Source: Bacillota bacterium (GTDB taxonomy: Bacteria; Bacillota; Clostridia; UBA1381). From it: 24,664 nucleotides of DNA. Of this stretch, positions 1 through 7,766 are shown piece by piece. The position numbers and the translations under genes are program-made. Location: the NCBI GenBank assembly GCA_021205715.1, contig JAJPXA010000211.1, forward strand, positions 1 through 24,664. Reading direction: 5' to 3'. Every line of letters begins with the position of its first letter. Positions within the stretch are counted from its first letter, which is position 1. The notes under the pieces are model-generated. The model was not told the DNA's origin. It searched no databases and saw only the letters and a list, made by a program, of their open reading frames with translations.

Positions 1-1
1 T

Positions 2-286
2 GTTAGCCCGTTCCTCGGCAGACTTGATGACATCGGCACAAACGGGATGATTTTGATTGAGGAAATCGCGGACATCTTTAAGCTCCACGACATAAAAACC
101 GAAATCATTGCCGCGAGTATAAGACACCCCATCCACGTAATCGACGCGGCGCGCGCGGGTTCGAATATTGCGACCGTTCCGTTTAAGGTGCTTGAGCAAA
201 TGCTCCATCACCCGCTTACAAATTCGGGTATCGACAGATTCTTAAAGGATTGGGAAACCGTTCCGAAGAATTCTACCGCCAAATAA
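2..286 (+). CDS. fsa: Fructose-6-phosphate aldolase / transaldolase-like protein, C-terminal part (5' end outside window)
   Basis: The reading frame is open from base 2, upstream of the first ATG at 47, so this is the 3' end of a longer gene; 94 residues are visible against roughly 215 in the family. The residues read from base 2 contain the TalC/FsaA-type segment SPFLGRLDDIG. They are followed by IIAASIRHPIHV and then ATVPFKVLEQMLHHPLT and the FLKDW tail, all typical of the short transaldolase/FSA family. Family members interconvert fructose-6-phosphate with dihydroxyacetone and glyceraldehyde-3-phosphate, or act as transaldolases, in the cytoplasm. The Schiff-base lysine lies in the missing part, so aldolase and transaldolase cannot be told apart. 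The gene ends at TAA and runs into a strong hairpin shared with the convergent copper operon. Confidence 0.88.
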   Translation, partial: VSPFLGRLDDIGTNGMILIEEIADIFKLHDIKTEIIAASIRHPIHVIDAARAGSNIATVPFKVLEQMLHHPLTNSGIDRFLKDWETVPKNSTAK

Positions 287-300
287 TTTAATATTGCAAA

Positions 301-340
301 TCAAAAACCGACGCTGTTTTGGCGTCGGTTTTTGATTTTA
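301..340. terminator. Bidirectional rho-independent terminator between the aldolase gene and csoR
   Basis: A perfect 14-bp inverted repeat (301-314 with 322-335, core ACCGACGC / GCGTCGGT) encloses a 7-nt loop. It has T-rich flanks on both strands. It sits between two convergent genes and can end both transcripts. Confidence 0.9.
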
Positions 341-598
341 TATCATTCTTTCAATCAAATTAAGCGCTTCCGTAATCTTCGGATTTTCCTCGTCGGAGTT
401 GAGCGCCTCTTTTACACACCCCTCTATATGCGCGCGCATTACCTCTTGATTGACCTTTTTTAACAGTGCCTGCGTCGCTAAAATCTGATTTGAAATATCC
501 ACGCAGTAGCGGTCGTCGTCGACCATTTTCAAAATACCGTCAAGCTGTCCGCGCGCTATTTTAATCTTCCTTATAACGCTGTCCTTGTCCGCTCTCAT
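338..598 (-). CDS. csoR: CsoR-family copper-sensing transcriptional repressor
   Basis: This 86-residue all-helical protein belongs to the CsoR/RcnR (DUF156) family. The ligands are visible: Cys32, His57 and Cys61, with spacing 25 and 4, identical to the Cys36/His61/Cys65 trio of Mycobacterium CsoR that binds Cu(I). The family binds GC-rich palindromes as a tetramer and leaves DNA when copper binds. The ATG overlaps the copA stop codon by 4 nt (ATGA), so the two genes are co-transcribed and probably translationally coupled; an AAAGGA ribosome binding site lies at 610-615. Its likely target is the palindrome at 3155-3169 in front of copA, giving an autoregulated copper-export operon. Cu specificity is inferred from ligands and context; the sequence alone does not prove which metal is sensed. 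Confidence 0.93.
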   Translation of the reverse strand: MRADKDSVIRKIKIARGQLDGILKMVDDDRYCVDISNQILATQALLKKVNQEVMRAHIEGCVKEALNSDEENPKITEALNLIERMI

Positions 599-804
599 AC
601 GCTCTCAATTCCTTTCACCTTATAACCCGCGTTCTCGACCGCGGCCTTGAGTGCCTCGTCCGATGCGGCGCCCGTTATCTCCGCGCGCTTGTTTTCAAGA
701 CTTACCTCGACCGCGTCTACTCCGTCAACCGCCGCAAGCGCGTCGGTAACGTGCTTTACGCAATGCTCACACATCATACCATTAATTTCCATTTTCTTTT
801 TCAT
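595..804 (-). other. copZ: Possible internal translation start giving a free CopZ-like copper chaperone (69 aa)
   Basis: Within copA, in frame, an ATG (802-804, Met777) is preceded by AAGGAGAAG (813-821 region, AGGAG at 816-820), about 11 nt upstream. Translation from here would give MKKKMEINGMMCEHC and onwards, a complete 69-residue HMA domain with the size and start style of stand-alone CopZ. The linker is poor in hydrophobic residues and looks like a former intergenic region. Two readings fit: a relic of a copA-copZ fusion, or one gene that yields both pump and chaperone. The sequence shows the signal; use of the start is inference. Confidence 0.45.
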
Positions 805-3132
805 ATTTTTCACTTCTCCTTTTCCGCCGTTTTCGGCTTTTATATTACATTCCGTATCGGAACATTTTACGTTTTCCGCAGCGCTCTTTGGTTTGAAAAA
901 CCTGAGCCGTAACGCGTTCGTTACAACGAACACGGAGCTGAAGCTCATCGCGAGCGCCGCTATCATCGGGTTCATTTTAAGTCCGAACGCGGCGTAATAG
1001 CATCCCGCCGCCACGGGTATTCCTACCGCGTTATAGAAAAACGCCCAGAACAAATTTTGCTTAATGTTTCTTATCGTCGCCTTGCTAAGCTCTATCGCCG
1101 TGACAACATCGAGCGGACTGTTTTTCATTAAAACTATATCCGCCGAATCAATCGCGATATCCGTTCCGGCGCCTACGGCGATACCCACGTCGGCACGGGC
1201 GAGCGCGGGAGCGTCGTTTATGCCGTCGCCTACCATCGCGACAGCGCCGCTCTCCTGCATACGGCGAACTTCCCTTTCCTTATCCTGCGGCAAAACCTCC
1301 GCCGTTACGCTGTCCGCACCGACGCGGCGGCATATCGCCTCGGCTGTTTTTTTATTGTCCCCCGTAAGCACCGCGACCTTTATTCCCATCTCGTGAAGGC
1401 GGTCGACCGCCGCCTTTGATGTCGGTTTCACCGTGTCGGCAACCGCTATTATACCTAAAAGTCTTGTGCCCTCGGCAAAATACATAACCGTTTTGGCGTC
1501 GTTTGAAAGCGCTTCCGCACGGGTTGAAAAATCCCCTGTGGGGACACTGAATTCCGTCATCATACGCAAATTACCCGCCATATACACCTTATCCCCGAGA
1601 GATGCGGTTATGCCGCGCCCCGGAATTTGCTTAAAATTCGACGCGATATACAGCGGGGTATCTCCCGCCGCCTCGACAACGGCGTCTGCAAGCGGATGCT
1701 CGGACAGCTTTTCTATGCTTGCGGCGATTTTTAAAAACTCGCCTTTATCTGTCCCCTCCGCGGCAATCAAATCCGTAACCGAGGGTTTGCCCTCGGTTAT
1801 GGTTCCTGTTTTGTCAAAAATTACCGTTTTTACCGAATGCGCCACCTCAAGCGCCTCGGCGGATTTTATCAATATTCCGTTTGCCGCGCCTCTTCCGGTA
1901 CCGACCATTATCGCCGTGGGCGTTGCGAGTCCGAGCGCGCAGGGACAAGAAACCACAAGCACTGATATGCCCATAGAAAGGGCGAATTCCGCCGTTTGTC
2001 CTGCGATAAGCCACACAATCGCCGAAACGGCGGCAATCGCGATAACTATCGGCACAAAAATACCCGACACCTTATCCGCGAGCTTTGCTATAGGCGCTTT
2101 GGAGCTTGTAGCCTCGTCGACAAGCCGTATTATCTGCGACAGAGTTGTTTCATCGCCGACGTTTGTCGCGCGCATTTTGAAATAGCCGCTCTTGTTTATC
2201 GTCGCGCCTATCACCTTATCGCCCGGCTTTTTCGTAACCGCCATACTCTCACCCGTAACCGCCGATTCATCAACCGCTGACGCGCCATCTGTCACTATGC
2301 CGTCCACCGGTATGCTCTCGCCCGCTTTAACTATCACAATATCGCCCTTTTCCACATCCTCCGCGGGTATCGTAACCTCTTTGCCGTCACGAAGCACGAC
2401 CGCCGTTTTCGGCGCGAGATTTAACAATTTGTTTATCGCATCGGTTGTGTGTCCCTTTGCGCGCGCCTCGAAAAATTTGCCGAGCGATATAAGCGCCAAT
2501 ATTGTACCCGCGCTTTCAAAATACAAATCGTGCATAAACGTCCCGACGGTTTCAAAATCGCCGTATCCGAGCGCGTAGGCAATCTTGAACATCGCGTAAA
2601 CGCCGTACACGACCGCTGCGCCCGAGCCGAGCGATATAAGCGAATCCATATTCGGCGACCGCCGCCAAAGCGCTTTAAAGCCAGTTTTATAGTATTTTGC
2701 GTTGATGAAAATTATCGGAATCAGCAATAAAAGCTGTGTCAACGCGAACACTATCGCGTGCTTTGCGCCGTGAACAAATTCCGGCAGAGGCCAACCCATC
2801 ATATGCCCCATTGACAAATAAAACAGCGGTACGGCGAACACAAATGTCCATATCAGATTTGCGCGCATTTTTTTATATTCATCCGCGCCGTCTGTTTTTT
2901 GCGCTTCGGCTTGCTTTTTCGCTCGGTCAAGCGCCGCGCCGTAGCCCGCGCCGGTGACCGCCGCGATTATGTCGCCGGATGTGAGCGCGGCATCGTCATA
3001 ACTTACGACCATACTGTTTTTTAGCAGATTTACCGAAACCTCGCTGACGCCGTCCAAAGCGGCGACGCTTTTTTCCACTCTCGCGGAGCAGGCAGCGCAG
3101 CTCATACCGCTGATATTATATTTCTCTTTCAT
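595..3132 (-). CDS. copA: Copper-exporting P1B-type ATPase CopA with an extra C-terminal CopZ-like HMA domain
   Basis: This 845-residue membrane pump exports Cu(I) with ATP. In order: N-terminal HMA domain (about 1-70, GMSCAAC, Cys12/Cys15); membrane helices; actuator domain with TGES at 293-296; the CPC metal site at 396-398 in the membrane; phosphorylation site DKTGT at 440-444; nucleotide-domain HP at 479-480; GDGINDAP at 635-642; then the Cu(I)-type helices with FYNAVG (699-704) and MSFSS (729-733). After the last helix comes a short linker with two extra cysteines (757 and 762) and a second HMA domain (about 777-845, GMMCEHC, Cys788/Cys791). That domain has the size of a free CopZ chaperone and begins at a methionine preceded by an internal ribosome binding site. 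Start: AGGAGG at 3139-3144 lies 6 nt before ATG 3132. First gene of copA-csoR. Confidence 0.96.
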   Translation of the reverse strand: MKEKYNISGMSCAACSARVEKSVAALDGVSEVSVNLLKNSMVVSYDDAALTSGDIIAAVTGAGYGAALDRAKKQAEAQKTDGADEYKKMRANLIWTFVFAVPLFYLSMGHMMGWPLPEFVHGAKHAIVFALTQLLLLIPIIFINAKYYKTGFKALWRRSPNMDSLISLGSGAAVVYGVYAMFKIAYALGYGDFETVGTFMHDLYFESAGTILALISLGKFFEARAKGHTTDAINKLLNLAPKTAVVLRDGKEVTIPAEDVEKGDIVIVKAGESIPVDGIVTDGASAVDESAVTGESMAVTKKPGDKVIGATINKSGYFKMRATNVGDETTLSQIIRLVDEATSSKAPIAKLADKVSGIFVPIVIAIAAVSAIVWLIAGQTAEFALSMGISVLVVSCPCALGLATPTAIMVGTGRGAANGILIKSAEALEVAHSVKTVIFDKTGTITEGKPSVTDLIAAEGTDKGEFLKIAASIEKLSEHPLADAVVEAAGDTPLYIASNFKQIPGRGITASLGDKVYMAGNLRMMTEFSVPTGDFSTRAEALSNDAKTVMYFAEGTRLLGIIAVADTVKPTSKAAVDRLHEMGIKVAVLTGDNKKTAEAICRRVGADSVTAEVLPQDKEREVRRMQESGAVAMVGDGINDAPALARADVGIAVGAGTDIAIDSADIVLMKNSPLDVVTAIELSKATIRNIKQNLFWAFFYNAVGIPVAAGCYYAAFGLKMNPMIAALAMSFSSVFVVTNALRLRFFKPKSAAENVKCSDTECNIKAENGGKGEVKNMKKKMEINGMMCEHCVKHVTDALAAVDGVDAVEVSLENKRAEITGAASDEALKAAVENAGYKVKGIESV

Positions 3133-3154
3133 TTGATACCTCCTCTTATACTCC

Positions 3155-3169
3155 TACCCCGTGGGGGTA
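3155..3169. promoter_or_regulatory. CsoR-type operator in front of copA
   Basis: The perfect palindrome TACCCC-GTG-GGGGTA resembles the known CsoR operators, which are G/C-rich inverted repeats flanked by TA. It lies just downstream of the copA -10 box, between the probable transcription start and the ribosome binding site, where a bound repressor would block initiation or early elongation. Confidence 0.8.
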
Positions 3170-3181
3170 TTTGATGATAAT

Positions 3182-3210
3182 ATTATACCACCCCAAAATC
3201 ATTTTGTCAA
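3182..3210 (-). promoter_or_regulatory. SigA-type promoter of copA-csoR
   Basis: On the minus strand, TTGACA (3205-3210) and TATAAT (3182-3187) are separated by exactly 17 nt, both matching the consensus fully. A core promoter this strong fits a tightly repressed operon. Confidence 0.88.
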
Positions 3211-3279
3211 CAACCGAAGCGTTTTATACTTGCTTTACATCGGCGCGGCTTCAAATATGTAAAATATTTGTCCGACGAC

Positions 3280-3309
3280 TTGACTATATCGCGTTGAATG
3301 TGTTATAAT
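3280..3309 (+). promoter_or_regulatory. SigA-type promoter of the RNase J gene
   Basis: TTGACT (3280-3285) and TATAAT (3304-3309) are 18 nt apart. The transcript would start near 3316, leaving a leader of about 43 nt before the TTG start. It is divergent from the copA promoter. Confidence 0.8.
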
Positions 3310-3358
3310 AATAATGTTGTAATTGTGTTCGGAAATAAATAAAAACGGAGGTAATAAT

Positions 3359-5026
3359 TTGTCAAAGGCTAAAAAACTAAAAATCATACCACTTGGAGGT
3401 CTTGACGAAATCGGCAAAAATATGACCGTTTTCGAGTACGGAAACGAGATTATCTTAGTGGACTGCGGTATGTCCTTTCCGGATGATGATATGCCCGGCG
3501 TTGACCTGGTATTAAACGACATCACATATCTGGAAAACAATTACCAAAAAATTCGCGGTATCTTCCTCACTCACGGACACGAGGATCATATCGGAGGACT
3601 GCCGTACTTTTTAAAATCCATAAACGTTCCCGTTTATGGTACGCGGCTTACGCTCGGCTTGGTAGAAAACAAGCTCAAAGAGCATAATCTTTTGTCGCGC
3701 TGCAAGCTCGTTCGAACGAAGCCGGGCAGTGTGATAACGGCAGGGCAATTTTTCAAGGTTGAGTTTATTCATTCAAACCATTCCATCGCCGATTCCGTTG
3801 CGCTCGCGATAAAAACACCTGTCGGAATGGTGGTTCATACAGGCGATTTCAAAATCGATACCACGCCCATTGTCGGCGACGTTATCGATCTTGCGCGTTT
3901 GGGTCAGCTCGGAAAAGAGGGAGTTTTGGCTCTTATGTCGGAAAGCACGAACGTTGAGCGCCCGGGATACGCTATGAGCGAACGCTCGGTCGGCGAGAAA
4001 TTCGAGCAGATTTTCGCAAACTGCAACAAGCGCATTATCGTTGCGACCTTCGCCTCAAATGTACACCGCGTTCAGCAAATTATAGACGCGGCGGTCAAAA
4101 ACGGACGAAAAGTTGCGGTATCGGGAAGAAGTATGGAAAATATTGTTGAATTATCCATACTTTTGGGATATTTAAAGGTGCCGGAGGGTGTCTTAATTCC
4201 TATCGACAATATCAAAAAGTACCGTCCCAACCAGCTTGTTTTGATAACGACAGGCTCGCAGGGCGAACCAATGAGCGCGCTTACGCGTATGGCGTTTTCC
4301 GACCATAAAAAGGTTGAAATAACCAAAAACGACCTTATAATTTTAAGCGCCACCCCTATTCCCGGAAACGAGAAATCGGTTTCCTCGGTTATAAACGAGC
4401 TGTTCAAGATTGGCGCGGAGGTTATATATAAATCCCTCGCGGAGGTACACGTTTCGGGTCACGCCTGTCAGGAGGAATTAAAGCTGATGCTTTCGCTGGT
4501 AAAGCCGAAGTTCTTTATTCCCGTCCACGGCGAACACCGCCACCTTGTTTTGCACAAGCAGCTCGCCGAAAAAATCGGCATACCGTCAAAGAACATATTC
4601 GTTCTTTCAAACGGTTCCGTTTTGGAAATGGATAAATCGTCGGCGAAGGTTACGGGAACAGTGCAAGCGGGTCAAATATTGGTTGACGGCTTGGGCGTCG
4701 GCGACGTCGGAAACGTAGTTTTGCGCGACAGAAAGCTTCTCTCCGAGGACGGTTTGATAATCGTTATAATAACCATATCGCGCAGCGAGCATAAGCTTAT
4801 ATCTCCGCCGGATGTCATTTCGAGGGGATTTGTCTATGTACGCGAGGCGGAAAATCTGATTGACGGAGTTAAGTATGTTGTTGAGGAAACACTCGACAGA
4901 TGCCTTGATAAGAAAAATTATGATTGGTCTACTATGAAATCGGCGATAAAATCGGCGGTATCAAAATACATTTACAACAAAACCGAACGCAATCCAATGA
5001 TTTTACCGATTATCGAAGAGGTTTAA
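3359..5026 (+). CDS. rnj: Ribonuclease J
   Basis: A 555-residue metallo-beta-lactamase/beta-CASP nuclease that processes and degrades mRNA in the cytoplasm (5'-3' exo- and endonuclease in Firmicutes). Visible features: N-terminal IIPLGGLDEIGKNM; the HxHxDH zinc motif at residues 72-77 (HGHEDH); HTGDFK; the SESTNVERPG segment; beta-CASP motifs including HVSGHA and PVHGEHRHL; and a C-terminal domain of normal length. Start: TTG at 3359 is preceded by GGAGGT at 3347-3352 with a 6-nt gap. An in-frame upstream TTG at 3323 would place this ribosome binding site inside the coding region and has none of its own, so it was not used. The gene is monocistronic, with its own promoter and a terminator right after the stop. 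Whether it corresponds to RNase J1 or J2 cannot be decided here. Confidence 0.95.
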   Translation: MSKAKKLKIIPLGGLDEIGKNMTVFEYGNEIILVDCGMSFPDDDMPGVDLVLNDITYLENNYQKIRGIFLTHGHEDHIGGLPYFLKSINVPVYGTRLTLGLVENKLKEHNLLSRCKLVRTKPGSVITAGQFFKVEFIHSNHSIADSVALAIKTPVGMVVHTGDFKIDTTPIVGDVIDLARLGQLGKEGVLALMSESTNVERPGYAMSERSVGEKFEQIFANCNKRIIVATFASNVHRVQQIIDAAVKNGRKVAVSGRSMENIVELSILLGYLKVPEGVLIPIDNIKKYRPNQLVLITTGSQGEPMSALTRMAFSDHKKVEITKNDLIILSATPIPGNEKSVSSVINELFKIGAEVIYKSLAEVHVSGHACQEELKLMLSLVKPKFFIPVHGEHRHLVLHKQLAEKIGIPSKNIFVLSNGSVLEMDKSSAKVTGTVQAGQILVDGLGVGDVGNVVLRDRKLLSEDGLIIVIITISRSEHKLISPPDVISRGFVYVREAENLIDGVKYVVEETLDRCLDKKNYDWSTMKSAIKSAVSKYIYNKTERNPMILPIIEEV

Positions 5027-5037
5027 TAATTTAAAAG

Positions 5038-5070
5038 GAGTCTGCGGACAGAACCGCAGACTCTTTTTTT
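5038..5070. terminator. Rho-independent terminator after RNase J
   Basis: A perfect 10-bp stem (GAGTCTGCGG at 5038-5047 with CCGCAGACTC at 5054-5063) with a 6-nt loop is followed by seven T. It lies 11 nt after the stop of the RNase J gene. A run of A upstream (5033-5036) makes it usable for the convergent CpXC gene too. Confidence 0.93.
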
Positions 5071-5074
5071 GACC

Positions 5075-5746
5075 TTATTTATTATTGTTAAATCCGTTTA
5101 ACAGCCTGCCGGCATACGCGCCGTCCACAATTTCCCAATCAAAGCTGTAGGGCTTTACGCCCGAATCGCGCAGGCTTTTCCACAAAGTGTCATAGGTTTC
5201 TTTCGGTACCTGTGATGTGTAAATTTGATTTTCCTCGCTGTCGTGTATCATAAATTCCATAACACCGCCGTCCATCTTGCCGAAACGGCATACTCTACGA
5301 TTCGATTTTTCAATTTCCTGCGACAGTATCATAAATTTTATGACCTCGATAACCTTATCGTTCAAATCCAAATCGAAAATCAAAATTTTCTCCAAAAACG
5401 CGTTAAAATCGGTTACAAACCGCAGATTATATCCCTCGAACCGCTTCAGCTCTCCGGACGCTTTTGACGAGCTTTTAATCTCGCTGTACAGCTTATCCTT
5501 TTTCAGCGGGTCATCGCAGGGCGAAAAGGAAATCATCAGCTTTTTATCCTCGTCGTTATATAAAAGCGGAGTCGGCATTATTGCCGTGTGCGCGCAAACG
5601 GAGCATCTGAAAATATTGACCCTGCCCTTTAACAAATCCTCCTTCAAATCCGGACTGTCCTTTACGGTAATGGAGTTCCAAACCGTAATATCGTTAAGCT
5701 GTCCGCATTTCGGGCAGCGCACATTTTGTTTGTTGTTTATACTCAT
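5075..5746 (-). CDS. CpXC-domain protein (zinc-ribbon N-terminus, function unknown)
   Basis: This 223-residue soluble protein starts with a zinc-binding arrangement, CPKCG (Cys11/Cys14) and later CSVC (Cys48/Cys51), separated by a short beta-rich stretch. This matches the CpXC domain family, whose function is not established. The remaining 170 residues are charged, without a signal peptide or membrane segment, and hold no motif I recognise. Its start codon overlaps the stop of the upstream PLP-enzyme gene by 4 nt (5743-5746), so the two are co-expressed. It ends beside the terminator shared with RNase J. The zinc-ribbon call is seen in the sequence; no role is claimed. Confidence 0.82.
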   Translation of the reverse strand: MSINNKQNVRCPKCGQLNDITVWNSITVKDSPDLKEDLLKGRVNIFRCSVCAHTAIMPTPLLYNDEDKKLMISFSPCDDPLKKDKLYSEIKSSSKASGELKRFEGYNLRFVTDFNAFLEKILIFDLDLNDKVIEVIKFMILSQEIEKSNRRVCRFGKMDGGVMEFMIHDSEENQIYTSQVPKETYDTLWKSLRDSGVKPYSFDWEIVDGAYAGRLLNGFNNNK

Positions 5747-7050
5747 ATGCCTCTCCTTTTGCCGTTATCGATATCGTATACGCGCTGCGCCGCCGCCGCT
5801 ATGCCGAGCCGCGCCGATTCATACGTAAGCCCGCCCTGCATAAAAGCGGTATACGGCGGCCGAATCGGTCCGTCCGCGGACAGTTCTATCGACGCGCCCT
5901 GAATAAACGCGCCCGCCGCCATTATAACCTTATCCTGATAACCCGGCATATCCCACGCCTCGGGGGTGACAAAGCTGTCTATCGGCGCGCCCTTTTGTAT
6001 GCCTTGGCAAAAAGCCGTGAGCTTGTCCTCGCTCTCGAAGCGGATAGCCTGTATTATGTCGTGACGCGCGGCTTTGCTCGACGGCTCGACGGCATATCTC
6101 AGCCGCTCGAATACCGCCGCGCACAAAACGGCGGTTTTAACCGCCTGCGCGACAACGTGCGGCGCGAAAAACAAACCCTGATACATCGCGCGGTTAAATC
6201 CGAGCGACGCGCCGCACTCCTTGCCTATTCCCACCGATGTAAAGCGGTAGGCACAAAGCTCGATTAAGTCGGCTCTGCCGACTATATAGCCGCCCGACGG
6301 CGCAAGACCGCCGCCGGGGTTTTTGATAAGCGAACCCATAACGAGATCCGCGCCGACCTCGGTCGGCTCCTTATCATCGACAAACTCACCGTAGCAATTG
6401 TCAACCATGCAGATTGTGTCGGGATTTGCCGCCTTAACCGCCGCGATTATATCCCCTATCTCATCAACCGACAGCGTCGGACGGCTGTCGTAGCCCTTGG
6501 AGCGCTGAATCATAACCGCGCGCGGCTTGTATTTTTTCACGTTTTCCTCTATCGCCGCAAAATCCGCGCCGCCGTCCGGCTTTAAATCAACCTGCGCATA
6601 CTTAACTCCGAAATCCTTAAGCGAGCCGTTACCGGCGTTTCCGCTTATGCCTATTACCTCTTCAAGCGTGTCATACGGCTTTCCGGTAACCGGCATAAGC
6701 GTGTCGCCGGGACGCAAAACCGCAAAAAGCGCTGTGGAAATAGTATGCGTGCCGTTCACAAAGCTGTGGCGCACCAATGCGTCCTCCGCGCCGAAAATAT
6801 CGGCGTATACCTTATCGAGCGTATCCCTGCCGAGGTCGTCATAACCGTAACCGGTGGTTTCGGCAAAGTGCGCGTCGGACACGCGGTTGTCCGCGAACGC
6901 TTTCATCACCTTCATCTGATTTATCTGCGCACGCTCGTCAATCGCCGCAAACTGCGGGCGAATTTCTTCCTCCGCGGCATCGACAAGGCTCAATACCTCA
7001 TCGCAAATGCCGAAGCTGTTACTTATATACTCATTTTTATCCATTGTCAC
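5743..7050 (-). CDS. PLP-dependent enzyme of the methionine gamma-lyase / 'aluminium resistance protein' family
   Basis: A 435-residue fold-type I PLP enzyme. Markers: the FVNGTHTISTALFAVLRPGD segment for cofactor phosphate binding (about 97-116); VDNCYGEF with Asp217 for the pyridine nitrogen; and SLIKNPGGG, whose Lys243 should form the Schiff base. These are typical of the Met_gamma_lyase family found widely in Firmicutes and often labelled aluminium resistance protein or cystathionine beta-lyase. The substrate is not known with certainty; carbon-sulfur lyase activity is a family guess. Start: GTG at 7050 lies 5 nt after AGGAG (7056-7060); the ATG two codons on (7044) would be 11 nt away and is also possible. 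It has its own promoter and leads the operon with the CpXC gene. Confidence 0.88.
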   Translation of the reverse strand: MTMDKNEYISNSFGICDEVLSLVDAAEEEIRPQFAAIDERAQINQMKVMKAFADNRVSDAHFAETTGYGYDDLGRDTLDKVYADIFGAEDALVRHSFVNGTHTISTALFAVLRPGDTLMPVTGKPYDTLEEVIGISGNAGNGSLKDFGVKYAQVDLKPDGGADFAAIEENVKKYKPRAVMIQRSKGYDSRPTLSVDEIGDIIAAVKAANPDTICMVDNCYGEFVDDKEPTEVGADLVMGSLIKNPGGGLAPSGGYIVGRADLIELCAYRFTSVGIGKECGASLGFNRAMYQGLFFAPHVVAQAVKTAVLCAAVFERLRYAVEPSSKAARHDIIQAIRFESEDKLTAFCQGIQKGAPIDSFVTPEAWDMPGYQDKVIMAAGAFIQGASIELSADGPIRPPYTAFMQGGLTYESARLGIAAAAQRVYDIDNGKRRGI

Positions 7051-7068
7051 AATTTCTCCTTTTGCATT

Positions 7069-7097
7069 ATTCTACCATACTTTCGCGCTCTTTGCAA
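7069..7097 (-). promoter_or_regulatory. SigA-type promoter of the PLP-enzyme/CpXC operon
   Basis: On the minus strand, TTGCAA (7092-7097) and TAGAAT (7069-7074) are spaced by 17 nt, just upstream of the AGGAGA ribosome binding site. Confidence 0.65.
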
Positions 7098-7157
7098 CAA
7101 TTTTTGATGTTATTATGCGGCAACGAAAATTACAAGAACGGCAAAATTTACTCCGTA

Positions 7158-7188
7158 AAAAATGCCGCGCCCGAGGCGCGGCATTTTT
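7158..7188. terminator. Rho-independent terminator after the flavodoxin gene
   Basis: A perfect 13-bp inverted repeat (AAAAATGCCGCGC at 7158-7170 with its complement at 7176-7188) surrounds a 5-nt loop. On the minus strand it follows the flavodoxin stop codon by 6 nt and ends in a T run, closing the SLH/amylase gene run. Confidence 0.9.
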
Positions 7189-7194
7189 ATCATA

Positions 7195-7695
7195 TCAATC
7201 AAACAATTCTTTTGCTTTCTTTGCAAATCTTTCGCCGTAAATTTCAAACAGCTCCTTTGAATTATCAAAGCAATCCGCCTCGTTTACAAGCGCCGTAGGT
7301 CCCAGATGAACTATCGGCTTTCCGTACTCGCCGCCGCTTGAATACGCAAGCATACCCTTAACGAGCATATGACCGACTATCGTAAGGTTTGCGACGTCCG
7401 CGCCGCCCTGCGCCCAATTCGCCGTGGCATACACGCCGCCGAGCTTGCCGGCAAGCTTTATGCCGCTGCTGTCCGCGTCAAAGAATTTTTTCAACTGCCA
7501 ACAGGTACTCGCATAATATGTCGGCGTTCCGAACACTATGCCCGCGCAGCTTTCTATGTACTCCTTATCCGGCTGTCCGTCCTTTAAATTGAACATACGA
7601 ACCTCCGCGCCCTGCTTTTTCATACCTTCAGCGATTTGCTCGCCCTTTGTTTGGGTATGACCTGTTTCACTATAATAAATAATTGCCAAATTCAT
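7195..7695 (-). CDS. Flavodoxin-like FMN-binding protein / NAD(P)H-dependent oxidoreductase
   Basis: A 166-residue flavodoxin fold. The FMN phosphate loop is YYSETGHTQTKGEQ (about 7-20). A WrbA-like second loop reads GTPTYYASTCWQLKKFFD, and a third conserved stretch reads YATANWAQGG. WrbA-family proteins are NAD(P)H:quinone oxidoreductases, but short members like this may also act as electron carriers or general flavoproteins. No signal peptide, so cytoplasmic. Start ATG 7695 with GAGGTG at 7704-7709, 8 nt away. It lies 71 nt downstream of the small membrane peptide gene, without a terminator between, so it may be the last gene of that run. No clear promoter was seen directly upstream. Confidence 0.85.
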   Translation of the reverse strand: MNLAIIYYSETGHTQTKGEQIAEGMKKQGAEVRMFNLKDGQPDKEYIESCAGIVFGTPTYYASTCWQLKKFFDADSSGIKLAGKLGGVYATANWAQGGADVANLTIVGHMLVKGMLAYSSGGEYGKPIVHLGPTALVNEADCFDNSKELFEIYGERFAKKAKELFD

Positions 7696-7766
7696 TTTAT
7701 AAACACCTCATTTTTTCGTTTGCACAGCAACCGAAATACCTTTCTGTTAATTTAATATTCCGCGCT

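Noticed and set aside
1433..2185. Open frame of 250 codons on the plus strand within copA
   Set aside because: It is fully antisense to the conserved P-type ATPase, has no ribosome binding site and gives a low-complexity Ala/Ser/Thr-rich product, as expected from the GC-rich opposite strand.
3323..3358. Longer N-terminus for RNase J from an upstream TTG
   Set aside because: The GGAGGT site would fall inside the coding region; it is ideally spaced for TTG 3359, where homologues also begin (SKAKKLKIIPLGG).
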